Assembly: GCA_947644545.1 (NCBI GenBank)
Contig: CANRZW010000004.1
Location: 62,001 to 126,000, forward strand
Direction: 5' to 3'
Origin: an uncultured Lachnospiraceae bacterium
Lineage (GTDB): Bacteria; Bacillota; Clostridia; Lachnospirales; Lachnospiraceae
Length of the DNA stretch: 64,000 bases
Made by a program: the position numbers and the translations under genes
The notes under the pieces: generated by a model
Told to the model about the DNA's origin: nothing
Databases searched by the model: none
What the model saw: only the letters and a program-made list of their open reading frames with translations
Shown: positions 18,203 to 26,211 of the stretch, piece by piece
How positions within the stretch are numbered: position 1 is the stretch's first letter
Layout of the letters: each line of letters begins with the position of its first letter

Positions 18203-18919
18203 ATGGAAGACAATAAAGGATATCCAAACGAGACGGAAGAAGAAACGGTAAGTCAGGAGGAAAACGTGGAGGACTCTCATGAGGAGGAGCAGGCCGCGGC
18301 GTCTGTGGGTTCCGGCATAGAGCCGGAGGAGCCTGCACAGGATGTGCAGTTCATGGAACAGCCGGATGAGGACGGCGGCTTCCGGAACGCTGCCCCTGCA
18401 CCGTATCAGGACGGCGCATATCAGAGTGACCAGCCATATCAGAGCGGCGCATATCAGAGTGACCAGCCTTACCAGAACGGCGCATATCAGAGTGACCAGT
18501 CCTATCAAAACGGCGCTTACCAGAATCCCGGTTATCAGAGCGGCGCGTATTACAACGGCGCCTATTCCGGCACGAATAACGGCGGCAGCTACCAGCAGTA
18601 CAATCAGTATAACGGCGCACAGCCTTATCAGAACACCTATCAGAATACGTACCAGAATGCTTATCAGAATACGTATCAGAACAACGGCCAGATGGAACTG
18701 GAAGAACCCGTCAAGATCAGTGAGTGGGTTCTGGCTATGGTGCTGATGATGATTCCCTGTGTGAATATCGTCATGATGTTCGTGTGGGCGTTCAGCAGCA
18801 CGGAGAAGAAGAGCAAGTCCAACTTCTTTAAGGCATACCTGATCTTCTTTGGTATCTCCATGGGCGTGATGCTGTTTGCCTGGATCGCGATCGTGTTCTT
18901 TGCGATGCTGGCGTATTAG
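18203..18919 (+). CDS. Tyr/Gln-rich repeat protein with C-terminal membrane helices
   Basis: 238 residues from ATG 18203, directly after GAGGAGAATT; a GTG at 18152 lacks such a site. Residues 1-60 are strongly acidic. Residues 70-165 are built from AYQSDQPYQNG-type repeats and then YQNT units. The last 70 residues hold two hydrophobic helices (WVLAMVLMMIPCVNIVMMFVWAF and YLIFFGISMGVMLFAWIAIVFFAM). The likely layout is a disordered, sticky cytoplasmic or surface tail anchored in the membrane. The family's function is unknown to me. It converges on the methyltransferase gene, with only 20 bp between the stops. Confidence 0.75.
   Translation: MEDNKGYPNETEEETVSQEENVEDSHEEEQAAASVGSGIEPEEPAQDVQFMEQPDEDGGFRNAAPAPYQDGAYQSDQPYQSGAYQSDQPYQNGAYQSDQSYQNGAYQNPGYQSGAYYNGAYSGTNNGGSYQQYNQYNGAQPYQNTYQNTYQNAYQNTYQNNGQMELEEPVKISEWVLAMVLMMIPCVNIVMMFVWAFSSTEKKSKSNFFKAYLIFFGISMGVMLFAWIAIVFFAMLAY
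18413..18511 (+). repeat. Three 33-bp in-frame tandem repeats
   Basis: Units at 18413-18445, 18446-18478 and 18479-18511 each begin GGCGCATATCAGAGTGACC and encode an 11-residue Gly-Ala-Tyr-Gln-Ser-Asp-Gln repeat. A 30-bp degenerate unit follows. The number of units may vary between strains. Confidence 0.9.
18626..18685 (+). repeat. Five 12-bp in-frame repeats (Tyr-Gln-Asn-Thr)
   Basis: Five consecutive codon quartets of TAT/C CAG AAT/C plus a variable codon encode YQNT, YQNT, YQNA, YQNT and YQNN within the same repeat protein. Confidence 0.85.
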
Positions 18920-18939
18920 GGAATGCTCCCGCGAGCCCT

Positions 18940-19818
18940 CTAATGCGTTGTACGCACCCAGCGTCCGGATGCGCCGCAGGGCAGAACCAGGGAATTAGAG
19001 CTTACGGGCAGGCCGATCTCGCCGGCCTCCACACGGCCCCCGAACTGTGGAGTGATAACGGATTGCAGCATGTAGGACAATACGGCAGGCTGCAGTCCGG
19101 TGGTGTAAGAATTTATAAGGAAAAAGCAGGCATCTTTCGACAGGATCTGCGCGGTCAGGCTCAGGAAGGGGAAGATGCTTTCTTCTATTTTCCAGATCTC
19201 ACCCCTGGGCCCGCGGCCGTAGGAGGGGGGATCCATGATGATGGCGTCGTAAGTATTGCCGCGGCGGATCTCCCGTTCTACGAATTTAACGCAGTCATCC
19301 ACCAGCCAGCGGATCGGCGCATCCGACAGACCGGAAGCGGCGGCATTTTCTTTTGCCCAGTTGACCATGCCTTTGGAGGCGTCTACGTGGGTCACGGCAG
19401 CACCGGCTTTGGCGGCAGCCAGGGTGGCGCCTCCGGTGTAGGCGAAGAGGTTCAGAACTTTCACCGGCTGTCCGGATTTTATACGGTCTGTTATTATAGA
19501 AGAGAACCAGTCCCAGTTGACTGCCTGCTCCGGAAAAAGTCCGGTGTGCTTAAAACTGAAAGGCTTCAGGTGAAAAGTAAGCGCTCCGTACCGGATGCTC
19601 CATTCCTGGGGCAGGTGGAAGAACTCCCATTCGCCGCCGCCTTTGGAACTTCTGTGATAGTGGCCGTTCTTCTGTTTCCAGCGCCGGTCCGTGCGCGGCG
19701 TGTCCCATAGGACCTGCGGATCCGGTCGTACCAGGATATAATCCCCCCAGCGCTCCAGCTTCTCGCCGCCCGAGGTGTCTATGACTTCATAATCGTTCCA
19801 TGCATCAGCTATCCACAT
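18940..19818 (-). CDS. Class I SAM-dependent methyltransferase (RlmI/RlmK-like)
   Basis: 292 residues from the ATG whose complement is at 19816-19818, preceded by AGAGGG. An upstream start at 19848 lacks a site. VLNLFAYTGGATLAAAKAGA is the SAM-binding motif I, VTHVDASKGMVNWAKENA motif II, and YDAIIMDPPSYGRG the catalytic DPPSY loop typical of 23S rRNA cytosine-C5 or guanine methyltransferases of the COG1092 group. The N-terminal RNA-binding PUA domain of RlmI is absent, as in shorter relatives. The RNA target is not known. Confidence 0.82.
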   Translation of the reverse strand: MWIADAWNDYEVIDTSGGEKLERWGDYILVRPDPQVLWDTPRTDRRWKQKNGHYHRSSKGGGEWEFFHLPQEWSIRYGALTFHLKPFSFKHTGLFPEQAVNWDWFSSIITDRIKSGQPVKVLNLFAYTGGATLAAAKAGAAVTHVDASKGMVNWAKENAAASGLSDAPIRWLVDDCVKFVEREIRRGNTYDAIIMDPPSYGRGPRGEIWKIEESIFPFLSLTAQILSKDACFFLINSYTTGLQPAVLSYMLQSVITPQFGGRVEAGEIGLPVSSNSLVLPCGASGRWVRTTH

Positions 19819-20094
19819 AGTCGTTACCCTCTGCCTGCGTTTATGCACACCGCTGCTGCGGATAAAGCGGTATGTGATCGCAGTTTCCTTCTTTTTAATC
19901 TGTATTTATTATGCATAAAAAAAGAATTTTCGCAAATAGTAAAAAGAGGCGTATTGTGCTTATTGTGCAAATAAAAAACACTGCATGACAAATGTAAGTC
20001 CGCAAAACACGTCAAACTATATATAATATATACAAAATCGGACTGGACGCAATGCACACATCTGACAATCTGACAAATATATCCAGAAAAGCTA
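19819..20094. other. AT-rich intergenic stretch
   Basis: About 275 bp between the divergent methyltransferase and antiterminator genes. It is rich in A and T, with poly-A/T runs near 19915-19975. No gene or clear structure is seen before the promoter at 20095. It presumably holds the leftward methyltransferase promoter, which I could not place with confidence. Confidence 0.4.
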
Positions 20095-20123
20095 TTGACT
20101 TTGGTTGTGCAGGTTGCTATAAT
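20095..20123 (+). promoter_or_regulatory. Sigma-A type promoter of the GlcNAc module
   Basis: TTGACT (20095-20100), exactly 17 bp, TATAAT (20118-20123). It is nearly consensus and sits 28 bp upstream of the RAT site, so transcription would begin near 20130. Confidence 0.85.
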
Positions 20124-20150
20124 CGTAACATCAAAAGAATTTAACTATTT

Positions 20151-20240
20151 GGATTGTTACTGCAATCGAGCGGGCAAAACCAGATCATATGAATTGACCG
20201 GCAGGTTGGTTTATATTGTTTGGTTTTTTATTTTGTTATC
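20151..20240 (+). promoter_or_regulatory. RAT antiterminator site overlapping a terminator-like stretch
   Basis: GGATTGTTACTGC (20151-20163) through GGCAAAACC (20173-20181) reproduces the ribonucleic antiterminator consensus bound by SacY/LicT/GlcT-type proteins. The 3' end (AAAACC) can instead pair with GGTTT near 20206-20210, followed by a U-rich run at 20217-20235, giving a competing terminator. The switch lies in the leader of the PRD antiterminator gene itself, so the protein would control its own operon. Confidence 0.85.
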
Positions 20241-20269
20241 AAAAGATTCAGCGGATAGAGGAATGAAAA

Positions 20270-21109
20270 GTGCGTATCGAGAAGGTAATCAATAATAATA
20301 TTATCCAGGCGCGGGATAATAACGGTGTGGAACTGGTCGTTATGGGAAGGGGCATCGGATTCGGCAAGGGACCGGGCAGTGAGATAGACAGCGCAGCGAT
20401 CGAGAAGACGTTCCGGCTTGACAATATGGATGACAAGGAGCAGTTTAAGAAGCTGCTGGCATCTTTACCGCTGGAGCATATCAGACTGGCTAACGATATC
20501 ATTTCCTATGCCAGAGAGAGCTTGAAGATCAGATTGAATCAGAATGTTTATCTGACGCTGACGGATCATATCAGTTTCGTGATCGACAGATACCGGGCGG
20601 GGATGAATTTCAGTAATATACTGGCCGATGAGGTCAGGCTGTTTTACCCGGTGGAGTATTCGGTCGGAAGATATGCACTCGAGAAGATCGAGGAGAGGAC
20701 CGGCTGCAGGCTCGTGGAAGATGAGGCGGCGTCTATTGCGCTTCATATCGTGAACGGGGAGACGAATCTTGTTATGGGTGCGGCTTTCCAGATGATCAAG
20801 ATGATGCGGGAGATGATGGAGATCATCGAGCGGCATATTACCATTCCGGAAGGCAGGAATTATCCGAAGGAGCGTCTGATTTCCGACTTGAAGCAGCTTG
20901 CCAACAGGCTTGTTTCGGAAGAGCCCATGAGCGGGCACGAGGATGAAGTGCTGTACAATTTTGTGCGGGACAATTACAGAGAAGAATATCAGATTATCAA
21001 CGGCATCAATGATTACATAGAGGGTGCATACCGGTGCAGCATGACAGAGGAAGAGAAGATCTATCTGGCGCTGAACATCAAGCGTATGAGAGACCTCTAT
21101 GCAGGATAG
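20270..21109 (+). CDS. BglG/LicT-family transcriptional antiterminator
   Basis: 279 residues from GTG 20270 with AGAGGAA upstream. The CAT RNA-binding domain (1-56, RIEKVINNNIIQARDNNG) is followed by PRD1 (about 70-170, LTDHISFVIDRYRAG) and PRD2 (about 175-279, RLVEDEAASIALHIVNGE, then LALNIKRMRDL). The conserved PRD histidines are targets of PTS phosphorylation. It would bind the RAT in its own leader and let transcription run into the PTS genes when sugar is present. The position upstream of EIIA and a NagE-like IICB implies control of GlcNAc (or glucose) uptake. Confidence 0.93.
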   Translation: MRIEKVINNNIIQARDNNGVELVVMGRGIGFGKGPGSEIDSAAIEKTFRLDNMDDKEQFKKLLASLPLEHIRLANDIISYARESLKIRLNQNVYLTLTDHISFVIDRYRAGMNFSNILADEVRLFYPVEYSVGRYALEKIEERTGCRLVEDEAASIALHIVNGETNLVMGAAFQMIKMMREMMEIIERHITIPEGRNYPKERLISDLKQLANRLVSEEPMSGHEDEVLYNFVRDNYREEYQIINGINDYIEGAYRCSMTEEEKIYLALNIKRMRDLYAG

Positions 21110-21126
21110 AAAGTGAGGGGCGAGAA

Positions 21127-21615
21127 ATGAAACTTTTTCAGAATTTATTTGGTAAAGGCAGCGGCATTGAGATTCAGGCGCCGGTATCAGGGAAGCTGGT
21201 GGCGATCAGTGAGGTGAACGATCCTACCTTCGGCGAAGAGATCCTGGGCAAGGGGGTGGCGGTGATTCCCTCCGATAACCGGATCTGCGCACCTGCAGAC
21301 GGTACGGTCAGCACCGTATTTCCCACGGGTCATGCAGCAGCCATCACCGCGGATTCAGGTGCGGAGATCCTGATCCATATCGGATTGGACACCGTGAAGC
21401 TGAACGGCAAACATTTTACGATCCATGCGAAGGAAGGCGATAAGGTGAAGAAGGGTGACCTGTTGCTGGAAGCGGATATCGAACAGATCAGGGCGGAAGG
21501 CTATGACACGATCACGCCGATGGTGATCTGCAATACGGAAGAATTCTCGAAGTTCGAGATGGCAGCATCCGGTGACGTGTCACAGGGCGATGTGGTTCTG
21601 ACGATCGAGAAGTAG
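21127..21615 (+). CDS. crr: PTS glucose-type EIIA domain protein
   Basis: 162 residues from ATG 21127 (GAGGGGCG upstream), 17 bp after the antiterminator gene. IEIQAPVSGKLVAISEV at the start, GHAAAITADSGAEILIHIGLDTV with the two active-site histidines, and DLLLEADIEQI are characteristic of EIIA-Glc. It accepts phosphate from HPr and passes it to the EIIB domain of the following gene, which lacks its own EIIA. The same protein can phosphorylate the PRD regulator. Substrate choice is set by the IIC partner. Confidence 0.93.
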   Translation: MKLFQNLFGKGSGIEIQAPVSGKLVAISEVNDPTFGEEILGKGVAVIPSDNRICAPADGTVSTVFPTGHAAAITADSGAEILIHIGLDTVKLNGKHFTIHAKEGDKVKKGDLLLEADIEQIRAEGYDTITPMVICNTEEFSKFEMAASGDVSQGDVVLTIEK

Positions 21616-21749
21616 TATGCTGTTACGGCAGCACAGTTGTTGTATGATATTGAATGGATCCGCCAGGATTCATGAGATATAGATGCTAAAGGCATTGGTT
21701 CTATGGCTAGGGTAGAACTGAGAATAATTTTATGAGGGGGTAAAAGAGT

Positions 21750-23219
21750 ATGATGAAGTATTTACAGAAACTGGGTAAAGCTTTGATGCTTCCCGTAGCA
21801 TGTCTGCCTATCTGTGGTATTCTGATGGGAATCGGATATGCATTGTGTCCTTCCACCATGCAGGGCGGTGAGGTTGTCGGTTTTATACAGAAGCTTGGAT
21901 TCTTTCTGGTGAAAGCCGGCGGTGCGCTGGTTGACAATATGGCGCTCCTGTTTGTTATCGGTGTCGGTGTGGGAATGTCTGACGACCATGACGGTACGGC
22001 TGGTCTGGCTGCATTTGCATCCTGGCTGATGATCACCAATCTGCTTTCGACGGGCGCAGTAACGACGATGATGCCTTCGATCGCAGAGAGTGCAACCAAG
22101 ACGCTGGCATTCGATAAGATTGGCAATCCGTTTATCGGTATTCTGGCCGGTATCATCGGTGCAACATGCTATAACAAGTTTAAATCAACGAAATTGCCGG
22201 ATTGGCTGTCCTTCTTCAGCGGCAAACGCTGTGTGGCGATCATTTCCGGTGTAACATCCATTATCGTGTCGGCAGTCCTGCTGTTCGTATGGCCGGTAGT
22301 ATTCGGCGCACTGATCGCTTTAGGTCAGGCAATCGTAGGAATGGGCCCGGTTGGCGCAGGTATCTATGCGTTCCTGAACAGACTGCTGATCCCGACAGGT
22401 CTGCACCATGCATTGAACAACGTATTCTGGTTTGATACGATCGGTCTCGGCGATCTGACCCACTTCTGGGCAGGTGAGACCAGCGCAGACGTTACATGGA
22501 GTCTCGGTATGTATATGTCCGGATTCTTCCCTTGTATGATGTTCGGTATTCCTGGCGCTGCTCTGGCTATGATCCACACAGCGAAGGATAACAAGAAGAA
22601 AGTAGCAAGTGGTCTTGTTGCATCCGCAGCTGTCTGTGCATTTGTCTGCGGTGTTACAGAGCCTTTTGAGTTTGGTTTCATGTTCCTTGCTCCGTTGCTG
22701 TATCTGATCTATGCGATCCTTTACGGTATCTTTACGGTAGTTGTTGCACTGCTTGGCTTCCGCGCAGGTTTCAGCTTCTCGGCAGGCGCTACGGACCTTG
22801 TGTTCTCGGCATTCCTGCCCGCAGCAGACAAGACATGGCTGATCCTTCCTCTTGGTATTGCGGCATTCCTGATCTTCTATCTTGTGTTCCGCTTTGCAAT
22901 CGTTAAGTTTGACTTAAAGACACCGGGTAGAGAAGACGACGATCTGGAAGAAGAGAAGAAGGCAGTTCTGGCTAACAATGACTTTACAGAAGTGGCAGCT
23001 ATCATTCTGGAAGGTCTTGGCGGTAAGGAGAACGTTGCGTCTCTTGATAACTGTATTACAAGACTCCGCATGGAGATCAAGGACAACACGAAGGTTAATG
23101 AGAAGAAGATCAAATCAGCAGGTGTTGCAGGCGTTATGAGACCGGGCAAGACTTCCGTGCAGGTTATCGTAGGTACGAAGGTGCAGTTCGTAGCTGATGA
23201 AATGAAGAAGATGTTATAG
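21750..23219 (+). CDS. nagE: PTS transporter IICB, N-acetylglucosamine type
   Basis: 489 residues with about ten membrane segments in the IIC part (1-395). LQKLGKALMLPVACLPICGIL at the start, LIPTGLHHALNNVFWF and GVTEPFEFGFMFLAPLLY are IIC-Glc superfamily motifs; the GLHHALN stretch is typical of GlcNAc permeases. The IIB domain (about 410-489) has the phospho-Cys in SLDNCITRLRMEI. The IIA domain is separate, encoded upstream. It imports GlcNAc as GlcNAc 6-phosphate, matching nagB and nagA next door. A glucose specificity is not formally excluded. Confidence 0.88.
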   Translation: MMKYLQKLGKALMLPVACLPICGILMGIGYALCPSTMQGGEVVGFIQKLGFFLVKAGGALVDNMALLFVIGVGVGMSDDHDGTAGLAAFASWLMITNLLSTGAVTTMMPSIAESATKTLAFDKIGNPFIGILAGIIGATCYNKFKSTKLPDWLSFFSGKRCVAIISGVTSIIVSAVLLFVWPVVFGALIALGQAIVGMGPVGAGIYAFLNRLLIPTGLHHALNNVFWFDTIGLGDLTHFWAGETSADVTWSLGMYMSGFFPCMMFGIPGAALAMIHTAKDNKKKVASGLVASAAVCAFVCGVTEPFEFGFMFLAPLLYLIYAILYGIFTVVVALLGFRAGFSFSAGATDLVFSAFLPAADKTWLILPLGIAAFLIFYLVFRFAIVKFDLKTPGREDDDLEEEKKAVLANNDFTEVAAIILEGLGGKENVASLDNCITRLRMEIKDNTKVNEKKIKSAGVAGVMRPGKTSVQVIVGTKVQFVADEMKKML

Positions 23220-23258
23220 GTATTATATCATTTTTCATAATACCGAAACCCCTAGCAG

Positions 23259-23287
23259 AACGGAGGCCTTCGGGTCTCCGTTTTTAT
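23259..23287 (+). terminator. Intrinsic terminator after nagE
   Basis: ACGGAGGCC, loop TTCG, GGTCTCCGT followed by a T-run (23281-23285). One G-U pair is the only imperfection. Confidence 0.88.
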
Positions 23288-23304
23288 GAAAAGAGATATA
23301 TTGC

Positions 23305-23333
23305 TTGACAATTTGGAAATGAATGGCGAAAAT
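23305..23333 (+). promoter_or_regulatory. Candidate promoter of nagB
   Basis: TTGACA (23305-23310), 17 bp, GAAAAT (23328-23333). The -35 is perfect and the -10 matches 4/6. It lies just after the nagE terminator. Confidence 0.5.
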
Positions 23334-23385
23334 GATAAATAAATAGTCATGAAACAGAATGATTTCAGTAGAAATGGAGGAAACC

Positions 23386-24111
23386 ATGAGAATTATCAGA
23401 GTAAAAGATTATGAGGATATGAGCAGAAAGGCAGCGGCGATTATAGCATCGCAGGTAATCATGAAACCGGACTGTGTACTTGGTCTGGCGACCGGGTCAT
23501 CCCCGATCGGCACTTATGATAACCTGGTGGCGGGTTATGAGAAGGGCGATCTTGATTTCTCCGGGATAACCACCGTGAATCTGGACGAGTACAAGGGACT
23601 GCCCCGGGATAACGACCAGAGTTATTATTATTTCATGAACCATCACTTTTTCAGCAGAGTCAACGTGAAGCCTGAGCGTACTTTTCTGCCGGACGGCACG
23701 GAGACCGACAGTGATAAGGCCTGCCGCGACTACAATGAGATCATTGACAGTGTAGGCGGTATTGATCTGCAGCTTCTGGGGCTTGGTCATAATGGTCATA
23801 TCGGATTTAACGAGCCGGGGGATGTATTTGAGGCGCAGACGCATTGTGTGGATCTGACAGAGACAACGATCAAAGCCAACCAGAGATTTTTTGCATCGAT
23901 AGATGATGTGCCGCGTCAGGCTTACACGATGGGTATTAAGACCATTATGCAGGCGAAGAAGGTTCTTGTAGTAGTGAGCGGTAAGGATAAGGCAGCGGCT
24001 CTCAAGGCAACTTGCTTTGGACCGATCACACCTCAGGTACAGGGTTCCATCCTGCAGCTGCATAATGACGTGACAATCGTAGCGGATGAAGCAGCTTTGT
24101 CGGATATCTGA
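23386..24111 (+). CDS. nagB: Glucosamine-6-phosphate deaminase
   Basis: 241 residues from ATG 23386, after ATGGAGGAAACC. LGLATGSSPIGTYDNLV (phosphate loop), TVNLDEYKGL with the catalytic Asp, and LLGLGHNGHIGFNEPG are complete NagB motifs. It converts glucosamine 6-phosphate to fructose 6-phosphate plus ammonia. The length is close to the short Firmicute form and lacks the extra allosteric C-terminus of E. coli NagB. nagA follows after 110 bp. Confidence 0.96.
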   Translation: MRIIRVKDYEDMSRKAAAIIASQVIMKPDCVLGLATGSSPIGTYDNLVAGYEKGDLDFSGITTVNLDEYKGLPRDNDQSYYYFMNHHFFSRVNVKPERTFLPDGTETDSDKACRDYNEIIDSVGGIDLQLLGLGHNGHIGFNEPGDVFEAQTHCVDLTETTIKANQRFFASIDDVPRQAYTMGIKTIMQAKKVLVVVSGKDKAAALKATCFGPITPQVQGSILQLHNDVTIVADEAALSDI

Positions 24112-24221
24112 GATTTGAAATACCCGCTTCCTATGGAACGTTTGTGTTAAAGAAGATTTGGGGTATCGGTATTATACATGCCAGGAAGTGGCATAAATAA
24201 TACAGAAAGGAGGATCATCTC

Positions 24222-25361
24222 ATGATCATTAAAAATGCCAGTGTATATACGGAAGATGGAATCTTTCTGGAGAAGGATATATATATAGAAGAAAACCGAT
24301 TCGTGGACTGTGCAGAGAAGGTCAGTGACAAGACAGAGATAGATGCCGAAGGCTGTGTGGCGATCCCGGGGCTGACGGACATTCATTTCCATGGCTGTAT
24401 GGGCCAGGATTTCTGTGACGGGACGAGAGCAGCCATCGATACGATGGCTGCCTATGAGGCATCGGTGGGGGTGACGAATATCGTACCCGCCACCATGACG
24501 CTCTCGGAGGAGATGCTGCAGGGGATCTGCAGCACGGCAAGAGCCTATGCCGAAGAAGGAGAGAAGGAGGACCGGGCGCATTTCCACGGGATCAACATGG
24601 AAGGACCCTTCCTGTCGCTTGCGAAGAAGGGGGCCCAGAACGGCGAATATATTCACAAACCGGATATTGCCATGTTCGACAGGCTGAATGAGGCATCCGG
24701 TAACCGGGTGAAGCTTCTGGCGATCGCGCCGGAGGAAGAGGGCGCCATGGAACTGATCGAGAAGCGTCATGATCGGACGGTGATGTCCGTCGCCCATACC
24801 TGCACGGATTATGACACGGCTGTCAGGGCCTTTGAGAAGGGCGCCAGCCATATGACGCACCTGTATAATGCCATGCACCCTTACACGCACAGGGCGCCCG
24901 GCCCCATCGGGGCGGCTGCGGATACCCGGAAGGTTGAGGTGGAACTGATCTGCGACGGCGTGCATATTCATCCTTCGGCAGTCAGGACGACTTTCAAGAT
25001 CTTCGGGGATGACCGCATTATCCTGATCAGTGACAGTATGCGTGCTACGGGACTGGAAGACGGTGATTACACGTTGGGCGGCCAGGACGTGAAGGTGACG
25101 GGTAATCTGGCCACCCTCCATGACGGCACGATTGCCGGTTCCGTGACTAACCTGTTAGACTGTATGCGCACTGCGGTGCTGAAGATGGGCATCCCGCTTG
25201 CTTCCGCCGTGAAGTGTGCGGCGGTCAATTCCGCGAAATCCGTGGGGATCTACGATGAGTACGGCAGCATTGCGCCCGGCAAGGTGGCGGATGTGGTACT
25301 GCTTAAGAAAGACGGGCTGACGCTGCAGAAGGTGATTCTGGCAGGCAGGGCTTTGTCGTAA
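24222..25361 (+). CDS. nagA: N-acetylglucosamine-6-phosphate deacetylase
   Basis: 379 residues, after AAAGGAGGATCATCTC. IPGLTDIHFHGCMGQDF, HGINMEGPF (metal Glu), VAHTCTDYD, HLYNAMHPYTHRAPG and LISDSMRATG with the catalytic Asp fit the amidohydrolase NagA. It removes acetate from GlcNAc 6-phosphate to feed NagB. With the GlcNAc PTS upstream, this completes the path to fructose 6-phosphate. Confidence 0.96.
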   Translation: MIIKNASVYTEDGIFLEKDIYIEENRFVDCAEKVSDKTEIDAEGCVAIPGLTDIHFHGCMGQDFCDGTRAAIDTMAAYEASVGVTNIVPATMTLSEEMLQGICSTARAYAEEGEKEDRAHFHGINMEGPFLSLAKKGAQNGEYIHKPDIAMFDRLNEASGNRVKLLAIAPEEEGAMELIEKRHDRTVMSVAHTCTDYDTAVRAFEKGASHMTHLYNAMHPYTHRAPGPIGAAADTRKVEVELICDGVHIHPSAVRTTFKIFGDDRIILISDSMRATGLEDGDYTLGGQDVKVTGNLATLHDGTIAGSVTNLLDCMRTAVLKMGIPLASAVKCAAVNSAKSVGIYDEYGSIAPGKVADVVLLKKDGLTLQKVILAGRALS

Positions 25362-25385
25362 TAAAGAAACACAGAATGAGCATAA

Positions 25386-25427
25386 ATGAGTCCCCATGTT
25401 GTCAAAGTACAATTTATGGGGACTCAT
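25386..25427. terminator. Perfect 12-bp hairpin after nagA
   Basis: ATGAGTCCCCAT (25386-25397) pairs with ATGGGGACTCAT (25416-25427). The sequence after it is AT-rich but without a clean T-run. It probably ends nagA transcription before the ribosomal operon. Confidence 0.55.
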
Positions 25428-25483
25428 ATTATATATTGGTTATATATTTGGTTATATATTTCTTAAATTTTTTGAAAAAACAC

Positions 25484-25512
25484 TTGCATCTTAGAAAATC
25501 ATCATGTATACT
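25484..25512 (+). promoter_or_regulatory. Promoter of the S10 ribosomal operon
   Basis: TTGCAT (25484-25489), 17 bp, TATACT (25507-25512). It implies a leader of about 245 nt before rpsJ. Confidence 0.75.
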
Positions 25513-25519
25513 AGTCAGT

Positions 25520-25762
25520 GCTGTGGCATGATAGCTGTGAAGCGTGAGGTTGCTGCCTGCAGGGCAGGTTTTCCGTGGAGCGAATGTCAAGTTAGGAAAC
25601 TGACGACAAGTCACTGTACAGACAACAGATGTCCGGCAATGCCGGAAACAACGTGATTAGTGTTCCTGTGTGGTTTTACGAAGCAGGACACACACGGGAG
25701 AGTGTACAGTCACCGCTTGTCGTACTTAGAACAAAAAGTGCGAAAAGGAGGCGACTTTTTTT
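25520..25762 (+). promoter_or_regulatory. Structured mRNA leader of the S10 operon
   Basis: A long-range helix joins ACGACAAG (25603-25610) and ACTGTACA (25613-25620) to TGTACAGT (25703-25710) and CTTGTCGT (25716-25723). It encloses two hairpins: TCCGGC/GCCGGA (25632-25646) and a GTGT-CCTG/CAGGACAC pair (about 25660-25692). A further CTGCC/GGCAG hairpin lies upstream near 25554-25568. Just before rpsJ, AAAAAGT (25733-25739) can pair with ACTTTTT (25754-25760), leaving the ribosome site AAGGAGG in the loop. This looks like an autoregulatory ribosomal protein leader; the ligand is not known from sequence. Confidence 0.7.
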
Positions 25763-26080
25763 ATGGCAAGTCAAGTAATGAGAATTACACTTAAAGCCTA
25801 TGATCATCAGTTAGTTGATGCATCTGCAAAGAAAATCATCGAGACGGTGAAGAAGAACGGATCTCAGGTGAGCGGCCCTGTACCGCTTCCGACCAAGAAG
25901 GAAGTAGTGACCATCTTAAGAGCGGTTCACAAGTATAAGGATTCCAGAGAGCAGTTCGAGCAGAGGACTCATAAGAGACTCATCGATATCATCACACCCA
26001 CACCCAAGACGGTGGATGCGCTGCAGAGATTAGAGATGCCTGCAGGTGTTTATATCGACATCAAGATGAAGAACAAATAA
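25763..26080 (+). CDS. rpsJ: Ribosomal protein S10 / NusE
   Basis: 105 residues. [21 protein letters not shown] and the ribosome-entering loop [10 protein letters not shown] are highly conserved. It is a 30S head protein and, with NusB, part of the antitermination complex. First gene of the superoperon, with AAGGAGGCGAC and a T-run just before the ATG. A 131-bp gap with two hairpins separates it from rplC. Confidence 0.98.
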   Translation: MASQVMRITLKAYDHQLVDASAKKIIETVKKNGSQVSGPVPLPTKKEVVTILRAVHKYKDSREQFEQRTHKRLIDIITPTPKTVDALQRLEMPAGVYIDIKMKNK

Positions 26081-26100
26081 GACCCCTACTAGTATGACCA

Positions 26101-26155
26101 GAAGTAAATCCCTGCGGGATTAACTTCGGAAAATTTTGCTTCGCATAAATTTTCC
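26101..26155. repeat. Two back-to-back hairpins in the rpsJ-rplC gap
   Basis: First: GAAGT...ACTTC with inner AATCCC/GGGATT (26101-26127). Second: GGAAAATTT (26128-26136) with AAATTTTCC (26147-26155) around TTTGCTTCGCA. They lie inside the operon, where a full terminator would be harmful, and there is no T-run. The core TTTGCTTCGCA recurs in the rpsH-rplF gap. Confidence 0.75.
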
Positions 26156-26211
26156 TGAGACCGGAAGGCGATTGACATTGGTCCGCTGTAGAATAACAGG
26201 AGGTAAAGGAA

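Noticed and set aside
18410..18690. CRISPR-like array
   Set aside because: The repeats are directly adjacent, in frame, without unique spacers, and encode a Tyr/Gln-rich protein.
24147..25121. 324-residue open frame opposite nagA
   Set aside because: A shadow of a complete nagA gene on the other strand; no domain and no start signal.
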